Notes under the pieces: model-generated
Seen by the model: only the letters and a program-made list of their open reading frames with translations
Databases searched by the model: none
Told to the model about the DNA's origin: nothing
Assembly (NCBI GenBank): GCA_944326445.1
Contig: CALVDZ010000007.1
Location: forward strand, 1-64,000
DNA length: 64,000 nt
Origin: an uncultured Helicobacter sp.
Lineage (GTDB): Bacteria; Campylobacterota; Campylobacteria; Campylobacterales; Helicobacteraceae
Direction: 5' to 3'
Program-made: the position numbers and the translations under genes
Part shown: positions 15,684-24,702 of the stretch, piece by piece
Numbering within the stretch: position 1 is the first letter of the stretch
How the letters are laid out: each line of letters opens with the position of its first letter

Positions 15684-17108
15684 TTACTCGCATTTCCCCT
15701 CCTGTGAATCTAGCAGGGTGCGCACGCGTCGCTCACACTCTCTCGCGCCTAGCACAAATATCGCTACGCCCATAGCAATCCCTCCGCCTTTACCCAAAAT
15801 CCCTAGTCGCAATAGCGGCATAACCTGCCCCATTTTTAGCCCATTAGCCTCGCTAAATGCGCTTAGGACGGATTCTATATCGCTTGGGCTCGTGGTGGGG
15901 AGCGTGGGGAACATCGCACAAAGCTCGCCTAGTATCTCCGCTCCTTGTGAATCTAGCCTTTTTAGCAGCTTAGGATCGTAGTTGGTGGGGGCGTGGAGGA
16001 TTTCATTATAGTGCGTGGCAAACTCGACTAAAGTCTTGCTGCGATCTTTTAGCTCATAAAAAAGCGCGTCCAACGCCTCTGCGCTCGCATTTATCCCCTC
16101 ATACTCCTCTAGCCCCTGCACGCCAAACTCCCTCACAAGCTCTAAGAGCTCGCGATTTGACGTTTGCTTGATATAGTGGTGATTGAGCCATAGGAGCTTT
16201 TCTTGGTTGTAGCTTGAAGGCGCACTATTTAACGCATAGGGATCAAAAATCTCTAAAAGCCGCTCAAGTGAGAAAATCTCCTCATCGCCATAGCTCCACC
16301 CAAGCCGCACGAGAAAATTTAGCAAAGCCTGTGGGAGATAGCCCATCTTTTGGTACTCCATCACGCCCATAGCCCCATCGCGCTTGCTTAGTTTTTTGCC
16401 CTCGGGGCTTAGGATCATAGGCACGTGAAAAAATTTAGGGATAGCAAAGCCTAGGGTTTGGTAGATGATGATTTGCTTAGGCGTGTTGCTTAAGTGATCG
16501 TCACCGCGTATCACATCGCTCACGCCCATCAGCGCGTCATCCACCGCCACCACGAAGTTGTAAGTCGGACTGCCATCAGCCCTCGCAATCACAAAGTCAT
16601 CAATCTCCTTGGCATCGACGCGTATTGTGCCCTTCACGCCGTCTTTGAACTCTATTACGCCCTCAAGGGGGGCTTTGATACGCACCACGGGCTTTATCCC
16701 CTCTGGCGGCGTGCCGCTAAAATCCCGATAGCGATTGTCGTATTTCCACACTTTACCTTGTTTTTGCGCCTCCTCGCGCTTAGATTCTAGCTCTTCTTTA
16801 CTCATATAGCAGTGATACGCCTTACCCTCATCTAGGAGTTTTTGGATATATTGCGCATAGAGGGGGAGGCGTTTGCTCTGATAAAACACCTCCCTATCGT
16901 GGGCTAATCCCACCCATTCAAAAGATTCTATAATCGCCTCGGCGGCATCTTTGGAGTTGCGCGCCATATCGGTATCCTCGATACGCAGCAAAAACTCGCC
17001 ATTATGCCTTTTGGCATAGAGGTAGTTAAAGAGTGCGGTGCGCAAGCCCCCGATATGCAAATAGCCCGTGGGGGAAGGCGCAAAACGCGTGATGATTTTT
17101 GGTGCCAT
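15684..17108 (-). CDS. gltX: Glutamyl-tRNA synthetase
   Basis: Class I synthetase charging tRNA-Glu. The HIGH-type motif is PTGYLHIGGLRTALFNYLYA at about residues 11-30 and the KMSKS-type loop is KLSKRDGAMG near residue 245. Length 474 is normal for bacterial GluRS. Helicobacter species carry two GluRS paralogues, one restricted to tRNA-Gln; which one this is cannot be told from the sequence alone. AAGGA upstream supports the ATG. Third gene of the rnc-aroC-gltX run, 15 bases after aroC. Confidence 0.95.
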   Translation of the reverse strand: MAPKIITRFAPSPTGYLHIGGLRTALFNYLYAKRHNGEFLLRIEDTDMARNSKDAAEAIIESFEWVGLAHDREVFYQSKRLPLYAQYIQKLLDEGKAYHCYMSKEELESKREEAQKQGKVWKYDNRYRDFSGTPPEGIKPVVRIKAPLEGVIEFKDGVKGTIRVDAKEIDDFVIARADGSPTYNFVVAVDDALMGVSDVIRGDDHLSNTPKQIIIYQTLGFAIPKFFHVPMILSPEGKKLSKRDGAMGVMEYQKMGYLPQALLNFLVRLGWSYGDEEIFSLERLLEIFDPYALNSAPSSYNQEKLLWLNHHYIKQTSNRELLELVREFGVQGLEEYEGINASAEALDALFYELKDRSKTLVEFATHYNEILHAPTNYDPKLLKRLDSQGAEILGELCAMFPTLPTTSPSDIESVLSAFSEANGLKMGQVMPLLRLGILGKGGGIAMGVAIFVLGARECERRVRTLLDSQEGKCE

Positions 17109-17123
17109 AGTCTTCCTTAGTGT

Positions 17124-18218
17124 TTAGATTCTGTGATAGATTGCTTGTAGGTGCGCCATCGTGCTCGTGGCATTAGCAAGGAGCATATCCGCGAGGATTA
17201 GTGCCAGATGCGCCTGTGCCACCACGCTGCCCCGCACCGCGATACACGGATCGTGCCGCCCTTTGATAAGAGAGCGCACGAGATTGCCCTGCACATCTTG
17301 GGTATCTTGGGGGAGGAAGATGCTAGGTGTTGGCTTAAAATGCACCTTTATCACGATTTCTTCACCATTGCTTATGCCCCCTAGCATACCGCCGCTATGA
17401 TTGCTCACAAAGCCTTGAGAATCCATACAATCATTGTTTTGCGAGCCCTTGAGCTTGGAGGCATTGCAGCCCTCGCCGATTTCCACAGCCTTGACACCAT
17501 TTAAGCCTAGCATTTGTGCCCCGATATGTGAATCTAGCTTGTCATAAAGCGGCTCGCCTAGCCCCACTCTCACGCCAAATGCCTTGATGAGTGCCACGCC
17601 ACCTATGCTATCGTGAGTGTTTTTAGCCTCTGTGATGGCTTGCTTTTGTGCAGATTCTAGCGTGCTATCTAGGGCAAAGATTTCAGAATCTCGCGCGGCT
17701 TGGCACTCTTTTAGGCTAAAATCCACTCTCTTAGATTCTATCCCGCCTATGCCTATGATCCCGCCACCTATCGTGATACCAAACTCCCTTAGCAAAAGCT
17801 TAGCGATCGCCCCGCTAGCCACTCTCACTGCACTCTCGCGCGCCGAGCTCCTGCCCCCGCCGCGATAGTCGCGTATGCCGTATTTGTGGAAGTAGGTAAA
17901 ATCCGCGTGAGAGGGGCGGAAAATGTCTTTGATATTGTCATAATCCCTAGATTTATTAGCCAGATTAGGGATAAAAAGCGCGATGGGTGCGCCCGTGCTC
18001 TTGCTCTCAAACACCCCACTTAGAATCTCCACCTCATCGGGCTCTTTGCGCTGTGTGGCATAGGGAGTCCTGCCGCCTTGTCGTAGGCGCATTTCATTAG
18101 CGATAAACTCCTCATTAATCCCAAGCCCAGCAGGGATACCATCGATCACGCAGCCCACGCCCTTGCCGTGGGATTCGCCAAAGGTGCTTATGCGCAATCT
18201 ATGTCCAAAGGTATTCAT
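17124..18218 (-). CDS. aroC: Chorismate synthase
   Basis: Last common step of the shikimate pathway, converting EPSP to chorismate with reduced FMN. All family blocks are present: GESHGKGVGCVIDGIPAGL near residue 15, RDYRGGGRSSARESAVRVA near 115-135 and SNHSGGMLGGISNGE near 285. The chosen start is the ATG giving MNTFGHRLRIS; its ATGA overlaps the rnc stop, giving coupled translation. A GTG two codons earlier is less likely. Length 364 is normal. Confidence 0.96.
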   Translation of the reverse strand: MNTFGHRLRISTFGESHGKGVGCVIDGIPAGLGINEEFIANEMRLRQGGRTPYATQRKEPDEVEILSGVFESKSTGAPIALFIPNLANKSRDYDNIKDIFRPSHADFTYFHKYGIRDYRGGGRSSARESAVRVASGAIAKLLLREFGITIGGGIIGIGGIESKRVDFSLKECQAARDSEIFALDSTLESAQKQAITEAKNTHDSIGGVALIKAFGVRVGLGEPLYDKLDSHIGAQMLGLNGVKAVEIGEGCNASKLKGSQNNDCMDSQGFVSNHSGGMLGGISNGEEIVIKVHFKPTPSIFLPQDTQDVQGNLVRSLIKGRHDPCIAVRGSVVAQAHLALILADMLLANATSTMAHLQAIYHRI

Positions 18219-18907
18219 ACGCACTCTTTTTGCAGGATTTCATAGGCGACTTGGGCGCATTTTTGTTGGGCATTTTTTTTGGAGCTCCCGCTGCAGCGCG
18301 CGTATTCTCTGCCATCGATAAAAATTGCTATGGTAAAGGATTTCTGATGATCAGGTCCGGTCTCACTGATAAGCTCATAGCGCGGGATTTGCATAAAGCG
18401 CGCCTGCGTGAGCTCTTGGAGCGAGGTTTTAAAATCACGCACAAGCCCAAAATCGATTTTGTTGTAATTGGATTCTAAAAGCGCGTGGGTTATGCGCGTG
18501 GCTTCTTGCAAGCCAGATTCTAAATACACTGCGCCGATGAGGGCTTCAAAGGTGTTAGAGAGGATTGAGGGCTTGGAGCGTCCGTTGTTGCTCTCCTCAC
18601 TTGGGGAGATAAAGATGTATTTGCCTAACTCAAGGGCGAGTGCGAGTTTGTTAAACCCCTGCTCATTGACGATACACGCGCGCAATTTAGAGAGATCGCC
18701 CTCGCTAAGCTTTGGGAATTTTTTAAACAAATACTCGCCCACGATGAGATCAAGCACCGCATCGCCTAAGAATTCTAATCGCTCATTATGAATCTTGCTT
18801 TTGCAACTGCGATGTGTGAGGGCTTGGGCGAGGAGTTTTTGGTCTTTGAAATGGTATTGGAGTTTGTGTTCTAGCTCGCTCATTGAGGGCTTGGAGGATT
18901 TGCTCAT
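18215..18907 (-). CDS. rnc: Ribonuclease III
   Basis: Double-stranded RNA endonuclease for rRNA and mRNA processing. The 230-residue product has the catalytic signature NERLEFLGDAVLDLIVGEYL (about 38-57) in the RNase III domain and a C-terminal double-stranded-RNA-binding domain (SFTIAIFIDGREYARCSG, then KKNAQQKCAQVAYEIL). AAAAGG precedes the ATG at good spacing. First gene of the rnc-aroC-gltX operon. Confidence 0.96.
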   Translation of the reverse strand: MSKSSKPSMSELEHKLQYHFKDQKLLAQALTHRSCKSKIHNERLEFLGDAVLDLIVGEYLFKKFPKLSEGDLSKLRACIVNEQGFNKLALALELGKYIFISPSEESNNGRSKPSILSNTFEALIGAVYLESGLQEATRITHALLESNYNKIDFGLVRDFKTSLQELTQARFMQIPRYELISETGPDHQKSFTIAIFIDGREYARCSGSSKKNAQQKCAQVAYEILQKECV

Positions 18908-19050
18908 ACGCTACCTTTTGTTTTAGCACTTTGGGGATATTGTAGCACACTTGAGCTAAGAGAAAGTTATAAGCGTTTGAGAAAATCTCTTAGAATCCGA
19001 TAGCAAGTTTGAGCACAAGCACAACACAAAGAGGAGTTTTATCTATCACA

Positions 19051-20124
19051 ATGCGACTTTCAGAAGTAGTGAGTATCGTGCGGGGATTTTTGCAAAACAC
19101 ACCAAGTATCAGTGCGTTTGAAAATATCAGCTCTAGGGTGGAGAAAATCCAAAATGGCTGGCTTTTTGTCGCGATGAGCCCTGAAAATATCCCTCAAGCT
19201 ATCGCACAAGGGGCATATGGGATCGTGTATCCCAAGGATTTGTGCGTGCAAGAGGACGCGCGATGGAGCGAGGAGCTGTGGCAAGAGATTGCGTGGATTG
19301 AGGTGGCGGATATAAAGGAGGCTATCAAACGCCTCATCTACTACAAAATGCTTGTGTGGGATATCCAAATGGTGAGTGTGAATGCCATAGAATACGCGCT
19401 TAGCACAAATATCATCACCGATAAGCGCGCTTATTTCACACAGGGCGACTTCCCAGAGCTCTTAGAATCTCTGCAGCCAAAAATCCGCTATGTCCTCACG
19501 GATAATCAAGAGATTTTGCTCCTCTCTAGTAATATCCTAAGCCTGCTAAAGCCCCCTAGTCCGCCCTTTGAGCTCCTTGCCTACACGCTCTTTGATGTGC
19601 GTGTGCTCGCTCAAGGCAGGGAGTATCTGCTCCCTCTCCCCTATCTCTTTGTCGATGTGCTAAGTGTGGTGTGTGCATTTTGTCAAGCACAGGGGATAGA
19701 ATTTAGTCTCGATAAGTTTGAAAGCCTGCAGTTTTTAAAGCCAAATTTTGTTGATACAAAGGGCAGAATCCGCGAGTTTGGACAAACCCAAAAAGTCGTT
19801 ATCGCGCAAAAAGAGAGCGAGCATTTCCGAGAGTTTATGCGCTATTTTGATACCTATGCCAAGTGGGGCAAGCGTGTCTATGTGCTCTTAGAATCTGCGG
19901 ATTTTAGTCCCCTTAGTGAATCTAGCCAAACTAGCCAAAAGGGAAAATCCACAGAATCTAGGGAGTTTGTTATGTATAAAAATAAGAGCGAGCTTTCCTC
20001 ACTTATCCGCCATCAGCAGTATCATTTTATGCTTATTTTGGGCATTAGTGATGCCGAGCTCTTAGAGATTTTACGCACGCACGAGGAAGTGCGCCAACCC
20101 ACGCTTTTTGATGGAATCCTATGA
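19051..20124 (+). CDS. Conserved protein with a MurE/MurF-like N-terminal domain
   Basis: A 357-residue protein not firmly recognised. Residues about 10-65 resemble the substrate-binding N-domain of Mur ligases (SSRVEKIQNGWLFVAM, then AIAQGAYGIVYPKD), but no ATP-binding GTxGKT loop is present, so it cannot be an active ligase of that type. The C-terminal half has Rossmann-like stretches (KWGKRVYVLLESADF). ATG 19051 was chosen over TTG 19009; GAGGAG lies 14 bases upstream, rather far. Its stop overlaps cmoB as ATGA, so the pair is coupled, pointing to a tRNA-modification or envelope-linked role by association only. Confidence 0.7.
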   Translation: MRLSEVVSIVRGFLQNTPSISAFENISSRVEKIQNGWLFVAMSPENIPQAIAQGAYGIVYPKDLCVQEDARWSEELWQEIAWIEVADIKEAIKRLIYYKMLVWDIQMVSVNAIEYALSTNIITDKRAYFTQGDFPELLESLQPKIRYVLTDNQEILLLSSNILSLLKPPSPPFELLAYTLFDVRVLAQGREYLLPLPYLFVDVLSVVCAFCQAQGIEFSLDKFESLQFLKPNFVDTKGRIREFGQTQKVVIAQKESEHFREFMRYFDTYAKWGKRVYVLLESADFSPLSESSQTSQKGKSTESREFVMYKNKSELSSLIRHQQYHFMLILGISDAELLEILRTHEEVRQPTLFDGIL

Positions 20125-21080
20125 GCCAAAATCCCACCAAACAATCCCTGCAGCGCGCCCTAGAGCAAAAATGCCAAAAGTTTGCAGCGCGCAGGGATTA
20201 TATCGCTTTTAGCAAAGTAGTGGAGGGGCTCAAAGTCCTTAAGATGAGCTTTAGCCTCACTCTGCCCCCTACCCACACGCCAAGCTATGGCATCACGCTC
20301 ACGCCTAATGCGCCTCTAAACCCTAGGGAGAGAGAGCTCCTAATCCAAAGCGCGTTAGCACTCAAACCTTGGCGCAAGGGACCATTTTTTATCGATACTT
20401 TGCACATTGATACCGAATGGCAGAGTTTTATGAAATTTAACCTCCTCGCCCCTCATCTTAACCTAGCGGGCAAGGAAGTGCTCGATATGGGGTGCAATAA
20501 TGGCTATTATCTCTTTGAAATGCTGCGCTTTAGTCCAAAGGCACTCTATGGCTTTGATCCAAGCGCGGTTTATAAAGCGCAATTTGAGTTTATCAATCAT
20601 CTCGCCAAAGCCCCCATACATTTTTATCCGCTAGGGATTGAGGATTTGCGCGATTTTGGAGTGGCGTATGGGAAGAAGTTTGATTGTATCGTATGCCTTG
20701 GGGTGCTCTATCATCGCAGCGATCCAATCGCGACTTTAAAGAATCTAAGCTTTGGGCTCAAAAAAGGCGGGGAGCTTATTTTAGATTGTCTGCTTATAGA
20801 ATCCAACCACGAGATTTGCCTCTGCCCTAAGAAATCCTATGCTAGAATGAGTAATGTGTATTTTATCCCTAGCATTGAGGCTTTGAGGGGCTGGTGTGAG
20901 CGCGCGGGGTTTGGGAGCTTTGAAGTGCTAGGAATGCAGGAGACGACTACCAAAGAGCAGCGCAAAACGCCTTGGATTGACACACTAAGCCTAGAGGACT
21001 TTTTAGATTCTAACAATGGCTTGACGATAGAGGGCTATCCGCCGCCACTGCGAGGGTATTTTAAACTCATTAAAACATAA
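20121..21080 (+). CDS. cmoB: tRNA U34 carboxymethyltransferase CmoB
   Basis: Uses carboxy-SAM to carboxymethylate 5-hydroxyuridine at position 34 of wobble tRNAs. The 319-residue product has the CmoB-specific KPWRKGPFFIDTLHIDTEWQ segment, followed by the SAM site EVLDMGCNNGYYLFEMLRF and VCLGVLYHRSDPI. Length matches the family. CmoA, which makes carboxy-SAM, is not in the window. It is flanked by the MurF-N-like gene and the hotdog gene, an arrangement recalling Cj0976-Cj0977 of Campylobacter. Confidence 0.92.
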   Translation: MSQNPTKQSLQRALEQKCQKFAARRDYIAFSKVVEGLKVLKMSFSLTLPPTHTPSYGITLTPNAPLNPRERELLIQSALALKPWRKGPFFIDTLHIDTEWQSFMKFNLLAPHLNLAGKEVLDMGCNNGYYLFEMLRFSPKALYGFDPSAVYKAQFEFINHLAKAPIHFYPLGIEDLRDFGVAYGKKFDCIVCLGVLYHRSDPIATLKNLSFGLKKGGELILDCLLIESNHEICLCPKKSYARMSNVYFIPSIEALRGWCERAGFGSFEVLGMQETTTKEQRKTPWIDTLSLEDFLDSNNGLTIEGYPPPLRGYFKLIKT

Positions 21081-21090
21081 GGATTAAGAT

Positions 21091-21528
21091 ATGGACGAGC
21101 AAGAGCATTTACCTATAGACAACGACACGCTTGCTATTTGCACCAAACTACACGCGTGCGGCGAGATACTCACACTCACTCGGGGGGCGGCAAATGTGCG
21201 CTTTGTGCCAGAGGAGTCTATGGTGATGGATACAGAGGCGCACAATAGCCTTATCCACGCGGGATATATCTTTAACGCCGCTTCTTATGCCGCGATGGCA
21301 GCGATCAATAAACGCCATAGTGTGATGATAGCAGCCGATGTGAAATTCCTCTCGCCCATCGAGCTAGGGCACGAAGTGATCTTTAAAGCCGTGGCGACGC
21401 AGATGGATACCAAAAAATGCGAGGTGAAAGTCGAGGGCTTTTTGCTTGATATTAAGATTTTTGACTCGCTTTTCCATATCGCGGTGTTTGACAAACCTCC
21501 CTTTAGTATCGCGCTAGATAGGCTTTAG
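21091..21528 (+). CDS. Hotdog-fold protein related to Campylobacter Cj0977
   Basis: A 145-residue single hotdog domain. The central helix is in LIHAGYIFNAASYAAMAAIN, followed by the VKFLSPIELGHEVIFKAVA strand pattern of thioesterase-like proteins. Cj0977 has this fold and is a sigma-28-dependent virulence factor in C. jejuni encoded next to a CmoB homologue, as here. No clear catalytic acid is evident, so acyl-CoA binding rather than hydrolysis is possible. AAGGA precedes the ATG. No FliA-type promoter was found in the 10-base gap. Confidence 0.8.
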   Translation: MDEQEHLPIDNDTLAICTKLHACGEILTLTRGAANVRFVPEESMVMDTEAHNSLIHAGYIFNAASYAAMAAINKRHSVMIAADVKFLSPIELGHEVIFKAVATQMDTKKCEVKVEGFLLDIKIFDSLFHIAVFDKPPFSIALDRL

Positions 21529-21586
21529 ATGAGAGAGGCTTTAGATAAGAGAGTCTTTAGATAAGAGAGTCTTTAGATAAGATTTG
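21523..21586. repeat. Four tandem 16-bp repeats spanning two convergent stop codons
   Basis: Units of CTTTAGATAAGAGAGT start at 21523, 21539, 21555 and 21571. The middle two are identical; the outer two differ at a few bases. The first unit contains the TAG stop of the hotdog gene and the last contains the TAA stop of the ABC ATPase gene on the other strand. Confidence 0.9.
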
Positions 21587-22394
21587 GCAAGCCAAAAAAC
21601 TCCCCTAGCCTCTGCTTTGTGAGAATCTCACTCGGGCTTCCTGCCGCATACACGCACCCTTTGTCGATGAGATAGACTTTGTTTGCATAGCGCGCGATAA
21701 GCTCTATGTCGTGGAGATTTACAAGCGTGATAAGCCCCTTTTGGCGCGTTTGCTCCGTGATTTTTTCAAACAAAAGAAATTTGTTTTTGATATCTAAATG
21801 CGCGCTTGGCTCATCAAGCAGGAGGATTGGGCTCTCTTGCATAAGACTTTGAGCGAGAAGCACGAGCTGCCTCTGCCCGCCACTTAGGTGCGTGATAGGC
21901 ATAGAGGCAAGGTGTGCGATACCAAGCTCTTCTAAAAGCCCCATAGCCTTATCTCTCATCGCAGAATCTGGCAGCCCAAACAAAGGCACTTGCGCCCCAA
22001 GCAGCACCATATCGAGCACCAAATACCCAAATGGGCTTTCCACAAATTGGGGCATATAGCTGATATAGCGCGCCCTTTTGTGCGCACTTAGCGTATGCAG
22101 GCAAATCTCTTGCGCGTCCTTTAGTGTGTCTTTTGGCGCGCTTTTGGGATTTGTCTTGTCGTGGGCTTTGGGGCGGTAGTTTTGCAGCACAATGCTCGCG
22201 CAACGCTCACCGATAATGCCTAGGAGGATTCTAAATAGCGTGCTTTTGCCCGCACCATTTGGAGCGAGTATCGCACACACTTCCCCAGCTTGCGCGCTAA
22301 GGGCTAGATTCTCAAAGATTTTTGTTTTTGCGTGCTTGTAGGCAAAGCAGAGGTTACTCACCACAAGCCTTGTGGGGGCTTTAGCCTCTGACAT
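21573..22394 (-). CDS. Metal-chelate/cobalamin ABC importer ATP-binding protein (FecE/BtuD type)
   Basis: Cytoplasmic ATPase driving uptake through the adjacent FecCD permease. The 273-residue product shows Walker A APNGAGKSTLF, signature LSGGQRQLVLLAQ and Walker B ILLLDEPSAHLD, with FecE-like spacing. The start ATG 22394 has GAGG at seven bases and overlaps the permease 3' end; a TTG six bases upstream is less well placed. A stretch of about 25 residues between Walker A and the Q-loop (ENYRPKAHDKTNPKSAPKD region) is longer than usual. Last gene of a three-gene importer operon. Confidence 0.92.
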   Translation of the reverse strand: MSEAKAPTRLVVSNLCFAYKHAKTKIFENLALSAQAGEVCAILAPNGAGKSTLFRILLGIIGERCASIVLQNYRPKAHDKTNPKSAPKDTLKDAQEICLHTLSAHKRARYISYMPQFVESPFGYLVLDMVLLGAQVPLFGLPDSAMRDKAMGLLEELGIAHLASMPITHLSGGQRQLVLLAQSLMQESPILLLDEPSAHLDIKNKFLLFEKITEQTRQKGLITLVNLHDIELIARYANKVYLIDKGCVYAAGSPSEILTKQRLGEFFGLPNLI

Positions 22395-23610
22395 AGCCAA
22401 ACCTCACGAGCAAAAAGAGAAAAAACGGCGCGCCCAAAAGGCTTGTAACAATCCCCACAGGTATATCAAAATACGCCACATTGCGCGCGATACCATCGGC
22501 TAGAGTGAGCCCAATCCCCCCAAGCAGCAGGCTTGCGGGGAGCAAAAAGCGCATATCTGCCCCAAACAAAAAGCGCGCGATATGCGGTATCACAAGCCCA
22601 ATCCACCCAATCACGCCGCTCACGCTCACACACAGCGCGACTGCAAAGCTCACGCAAAAAAGCGTAACAATGCGTAGCCTCACAATAGGCACGCCAAAGC
22701 TAATAGCCTGCTCATCGCTTAGTAAGAGGGTATTTAGCCGCCAGCGCATACAAAAAAGCGGGAGAAACCCCACACAAAAGCCAAGCAGTGCTACCCACAC
22801 ATCGCCCCATTGCGCAGTATTGAGACTGCCTAGTAGCCACACGACGATAGCCTGCGCCTTTTGAGGCTCGACAAAAAACTTGATAAACCCACTCATCGCT
22901 CCCAAAAACGCCGAGAGAACCACGCCAGCGAGGATAAGCGACATACTCGAGTTTTGGCACAGATAGGATACGCCCACCACGCCCAAAATCGTGAGATAGC
23001 CAAAGCCAAAGGCAAAGACTTGCAGCAGCGAGCTATCGTGTAGCCATATGCACAGCGCACAGCCAAAGGCAGCACCCGATGAAATCCCAAGCAAAAAGGG
23101 ATCGATAAGCGCGTTTTTAAACATACCCTGCATAACCGCCCCGCTCCCTGCTAGCACGCAGCCCACAAGGATAGCCAAAAGAATGCGCGGCAGGCGAATA
23201 TCAAATAAAATGCTAGTATTTGGAATGCCAAAGCTCCCATTGCCCACAAGCGCGCTTATGCTAGCGCAAGCTAAGAGCAGAGCTAGGCACAGGAGCAGGG
23301 CTTTGTGGGGGGAGTGGGGCTTAGAATGCGCGCTTTTAGCGGGGGATTGTGCAGTGCCTGCGGTATCTGTGGTGTTTGTGCTATCTGTGTTGTCTTTGTT
23401 TGGGGATTGCGTGTAGGCGGGCTTTGTCTTAGTAGAGGGTTGGTTTAGGGAGGAGTGCGCGGGGGATTTGGTAGGCGCGCTTTGCGTGGATTGTGTGGAT
23501 TGTGTTTGCTGCGCCTCGCGCTTGTTGTGTGCGTTTGTGTCGTGCGCGCAGGGCTTTGGCGTGCTTAGCGTATGCGCGCTTGTTTGGTGCGGGGGATTTT
23601 TGACACTCAT
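22381..23610 (-). CDS. FecCD/BtuC-type ABC importer permease with long N-terminal tail
   Basis: Inner-membrane channel subunit for iron-chelate, haem or cobalamin uptake. The body from about residue 105 has about ten helices with RLPRILLAILVGCVLAGSGAVMQG and GVIGWIGLVIPHIARFLFG, diagnostic for the family. Unusually, the first ~105 residues are a low-complexity, T/S/Q/K/P-rich tail with TQST repeats and no internal ATG that could replace the start. The ATG overlaps the binding-protein stop as ATGA. The tail would lie in the cytoplasm; its role is unknown. Confidence 0.9.
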   Translation of the reverse strand: MSVKNPPHQTSAHTLSTPKPCAHDTNAHNKREAQQTQSTQSTQSAPTKSPAHSSLNQPSTKTKPAYTQSPNKDNTDSTNTTDTAGTAQSPAKSAHSKPHSPHKALLLCLALLLACASISALVGNGSFGIPNTSILFDIRLPRILLAILVGCVLAGSGAVMQGMFKNALIDPFLLGISSGAAFGCALCIWLHDSSLLQVFAFGFGYLTILGVVGVSYLCQNSSMSLILAGVVLSAFLGAMSGFIKFFVEPQKAQAIVVWLLGSLNTAQWGDVWVALLGFCVGFLPLFCMRWRLNTLLLSDEQAISFGVPIVRLRIVTLFCVSFAVALCVSVSGVIGWIGLVIPHIARFLFGADMRFLLPASLLLGGIGLTLADGIARNVAYFDIPVGIVTSLLGAPFFLFLLVRFGYVRG

Positions 23611-24671
23611 TGCGCGCGCTCTAGGAGCTCAATATGTGTGGGGAAGTCTTGTAAGCCAAAGAGCGTGGCGTTTAGATTCTGAATCCGTGTCTTTACCTCG
23701 TTGTAATCATACATTTGCGGGTAGCTTAGGGCGGAGACGAGCAGGGCGGTTTGGGTGATGCGCACGCCCCAATTATCCCATTTGGGGAGCTTATAGACTT
23801 GCCTTTGCTTGATGGCTGCGAGGTTTTGTAGTTGGGGATTGGCATAGAGGGATTGTTGCGTGAGCGGCGAGCCACCCCAGATAAAAATTACCTCGGGATT
23901 GAACGCTAGCAGGGATTCTAAGCTCACTTCATAAGAATCTAGCGCGACACTAGAGCCCATACTCCGCACGCCCACGCGCGCTAGCATATCGCCCACCATT
24001 CCCGTGCTGCCCGCGATACGCGTGAGTTTATCCCAGACATACACTACTCTTTTTTGAGAATCCTTTGGGGGCTTTGGGAGTGAATCTAGCAGAGAGAGGG
24101 CGTATTTTGCCTTTTGCAAAAAGAGCTCTTGCTTGTCAAAAACCTGCGCGATTTGCCCCATATTGACAAAGAGCTCATCGATGCTTTGTGGGTAGAAGGC
24201 GAGGATTTGGACTCCAAGCTTGCGTGAAAACTCCACGAGCCTTTTATCCCCCGCCCACACGATGATTACATCGGGATTGAGGGTTTTTAGCGTTTCGGGA
24301 TTGATACTGCTCCCACTGCCCCCGCCCACAGCAGGCAGAGAATCTATACGCGGATTGCTTAGGCGCAAAAGTGGCTCGCTAAAGACGTGCTGACTGAGCC
24401 CCAATGCGTCCTGCCAGAGATTAAGCAGAGCGATTTGCTCACAAAAGCTTAGGAAAATATGGCTCTTAGCGGGCTTGCTAAAGGAGGTTTCAAACCAAAA
24501 ATCTTTAAGTGTGAGGGGGAAGTGTGGGGGAGTGAGCGCGGATTGAAGTCGCGTGAAAGATGGGGATTGCGTGGATTGCGCAGGTGGCGCGCTATGGGGG
24601 AGGGGAGATTGCGCAGAATCTAGGGCATAGGCAAAGCATAGGCTAAGAAGGGCTGGTATGAGTGCTTTCAC
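23607..24671 (-). CDS. ABC importer substrate-binding protein (BtuF/helical-backbone metal receptor)
   Basis: Periplasmic receptor of the importer. The 354-residue product starts with a signal peptide (ALIPALLSLCFAYALDS) and a proline-serine-rich linker, then a BtuF-like fold: IDSLPAVGGGSGSSINPETLKTLNPDVIIVWAG, a long backbone helix, and ALDSYEVSLESLLAFNPEVIFIWGG. The start is GTG with AAAGGA eight bases before it. Ligand is uncertain: cobalamin, haem, or a metal chelate. A TonB receptor lies upstream across a 1-kb repeat region. Confidence 0.88.
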   Translation of the reverse strand: MKALIPALLSLCFAYALDSAQSPLPHSAPPAQSTQSPSFTRLQSALTPPHFPLTLKDFWFETSFSKPAKSHIFLSFCEQIALLNLWQDALGLSQHVFSEPLLRLSNPRIDSLPAVGGGSGSSINPETLKTLNPDVIIVWAGDKRLVEFSRKLGVQILAFYPQSIDELFVNMGQIAQVFDKQELFLQKAKYALSLLDSLPKPPKDSQKRVVYVWDKLTRIAGSTGMVGDMLARVGVRSMGSSVALDSYEVSLESLLAFNPEVIFIWGGSPLTQQSLYANPQLQNLAAIKQRQVYKLPKWDNWGVRITQTALLVSALSYPQMYDYNEVKTRIQNLNATLFGLQDFPTHIELLERAQ

Positions 24672-24696
24672 GATGGGATCCTTTGAAAAAGTGGTT

Positions 24697-24702
24697 ATTA
24701 TA
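24697..24702 (-). promoter_or_regulatory. Probable -10 element of the binding-protein/permease/ATPase operon
   Basis: TATAAT on the minus strand preceded by TGC, 25 bases upstream of the GTG start. This suggests that the importer operon has its own promoter, separate from the TonB receptor gene beyond the repeat region. No Fur-box-like sequence was seen beside it. Confidence 0.6.

Noticed and set aside
15457..15693. 78-codon open frame between rbfA and gltX on the minus strand
   Set aside because: It crosses a hairpin and the degenerate element copy D and overlaps the gltX end; no family resemblance.
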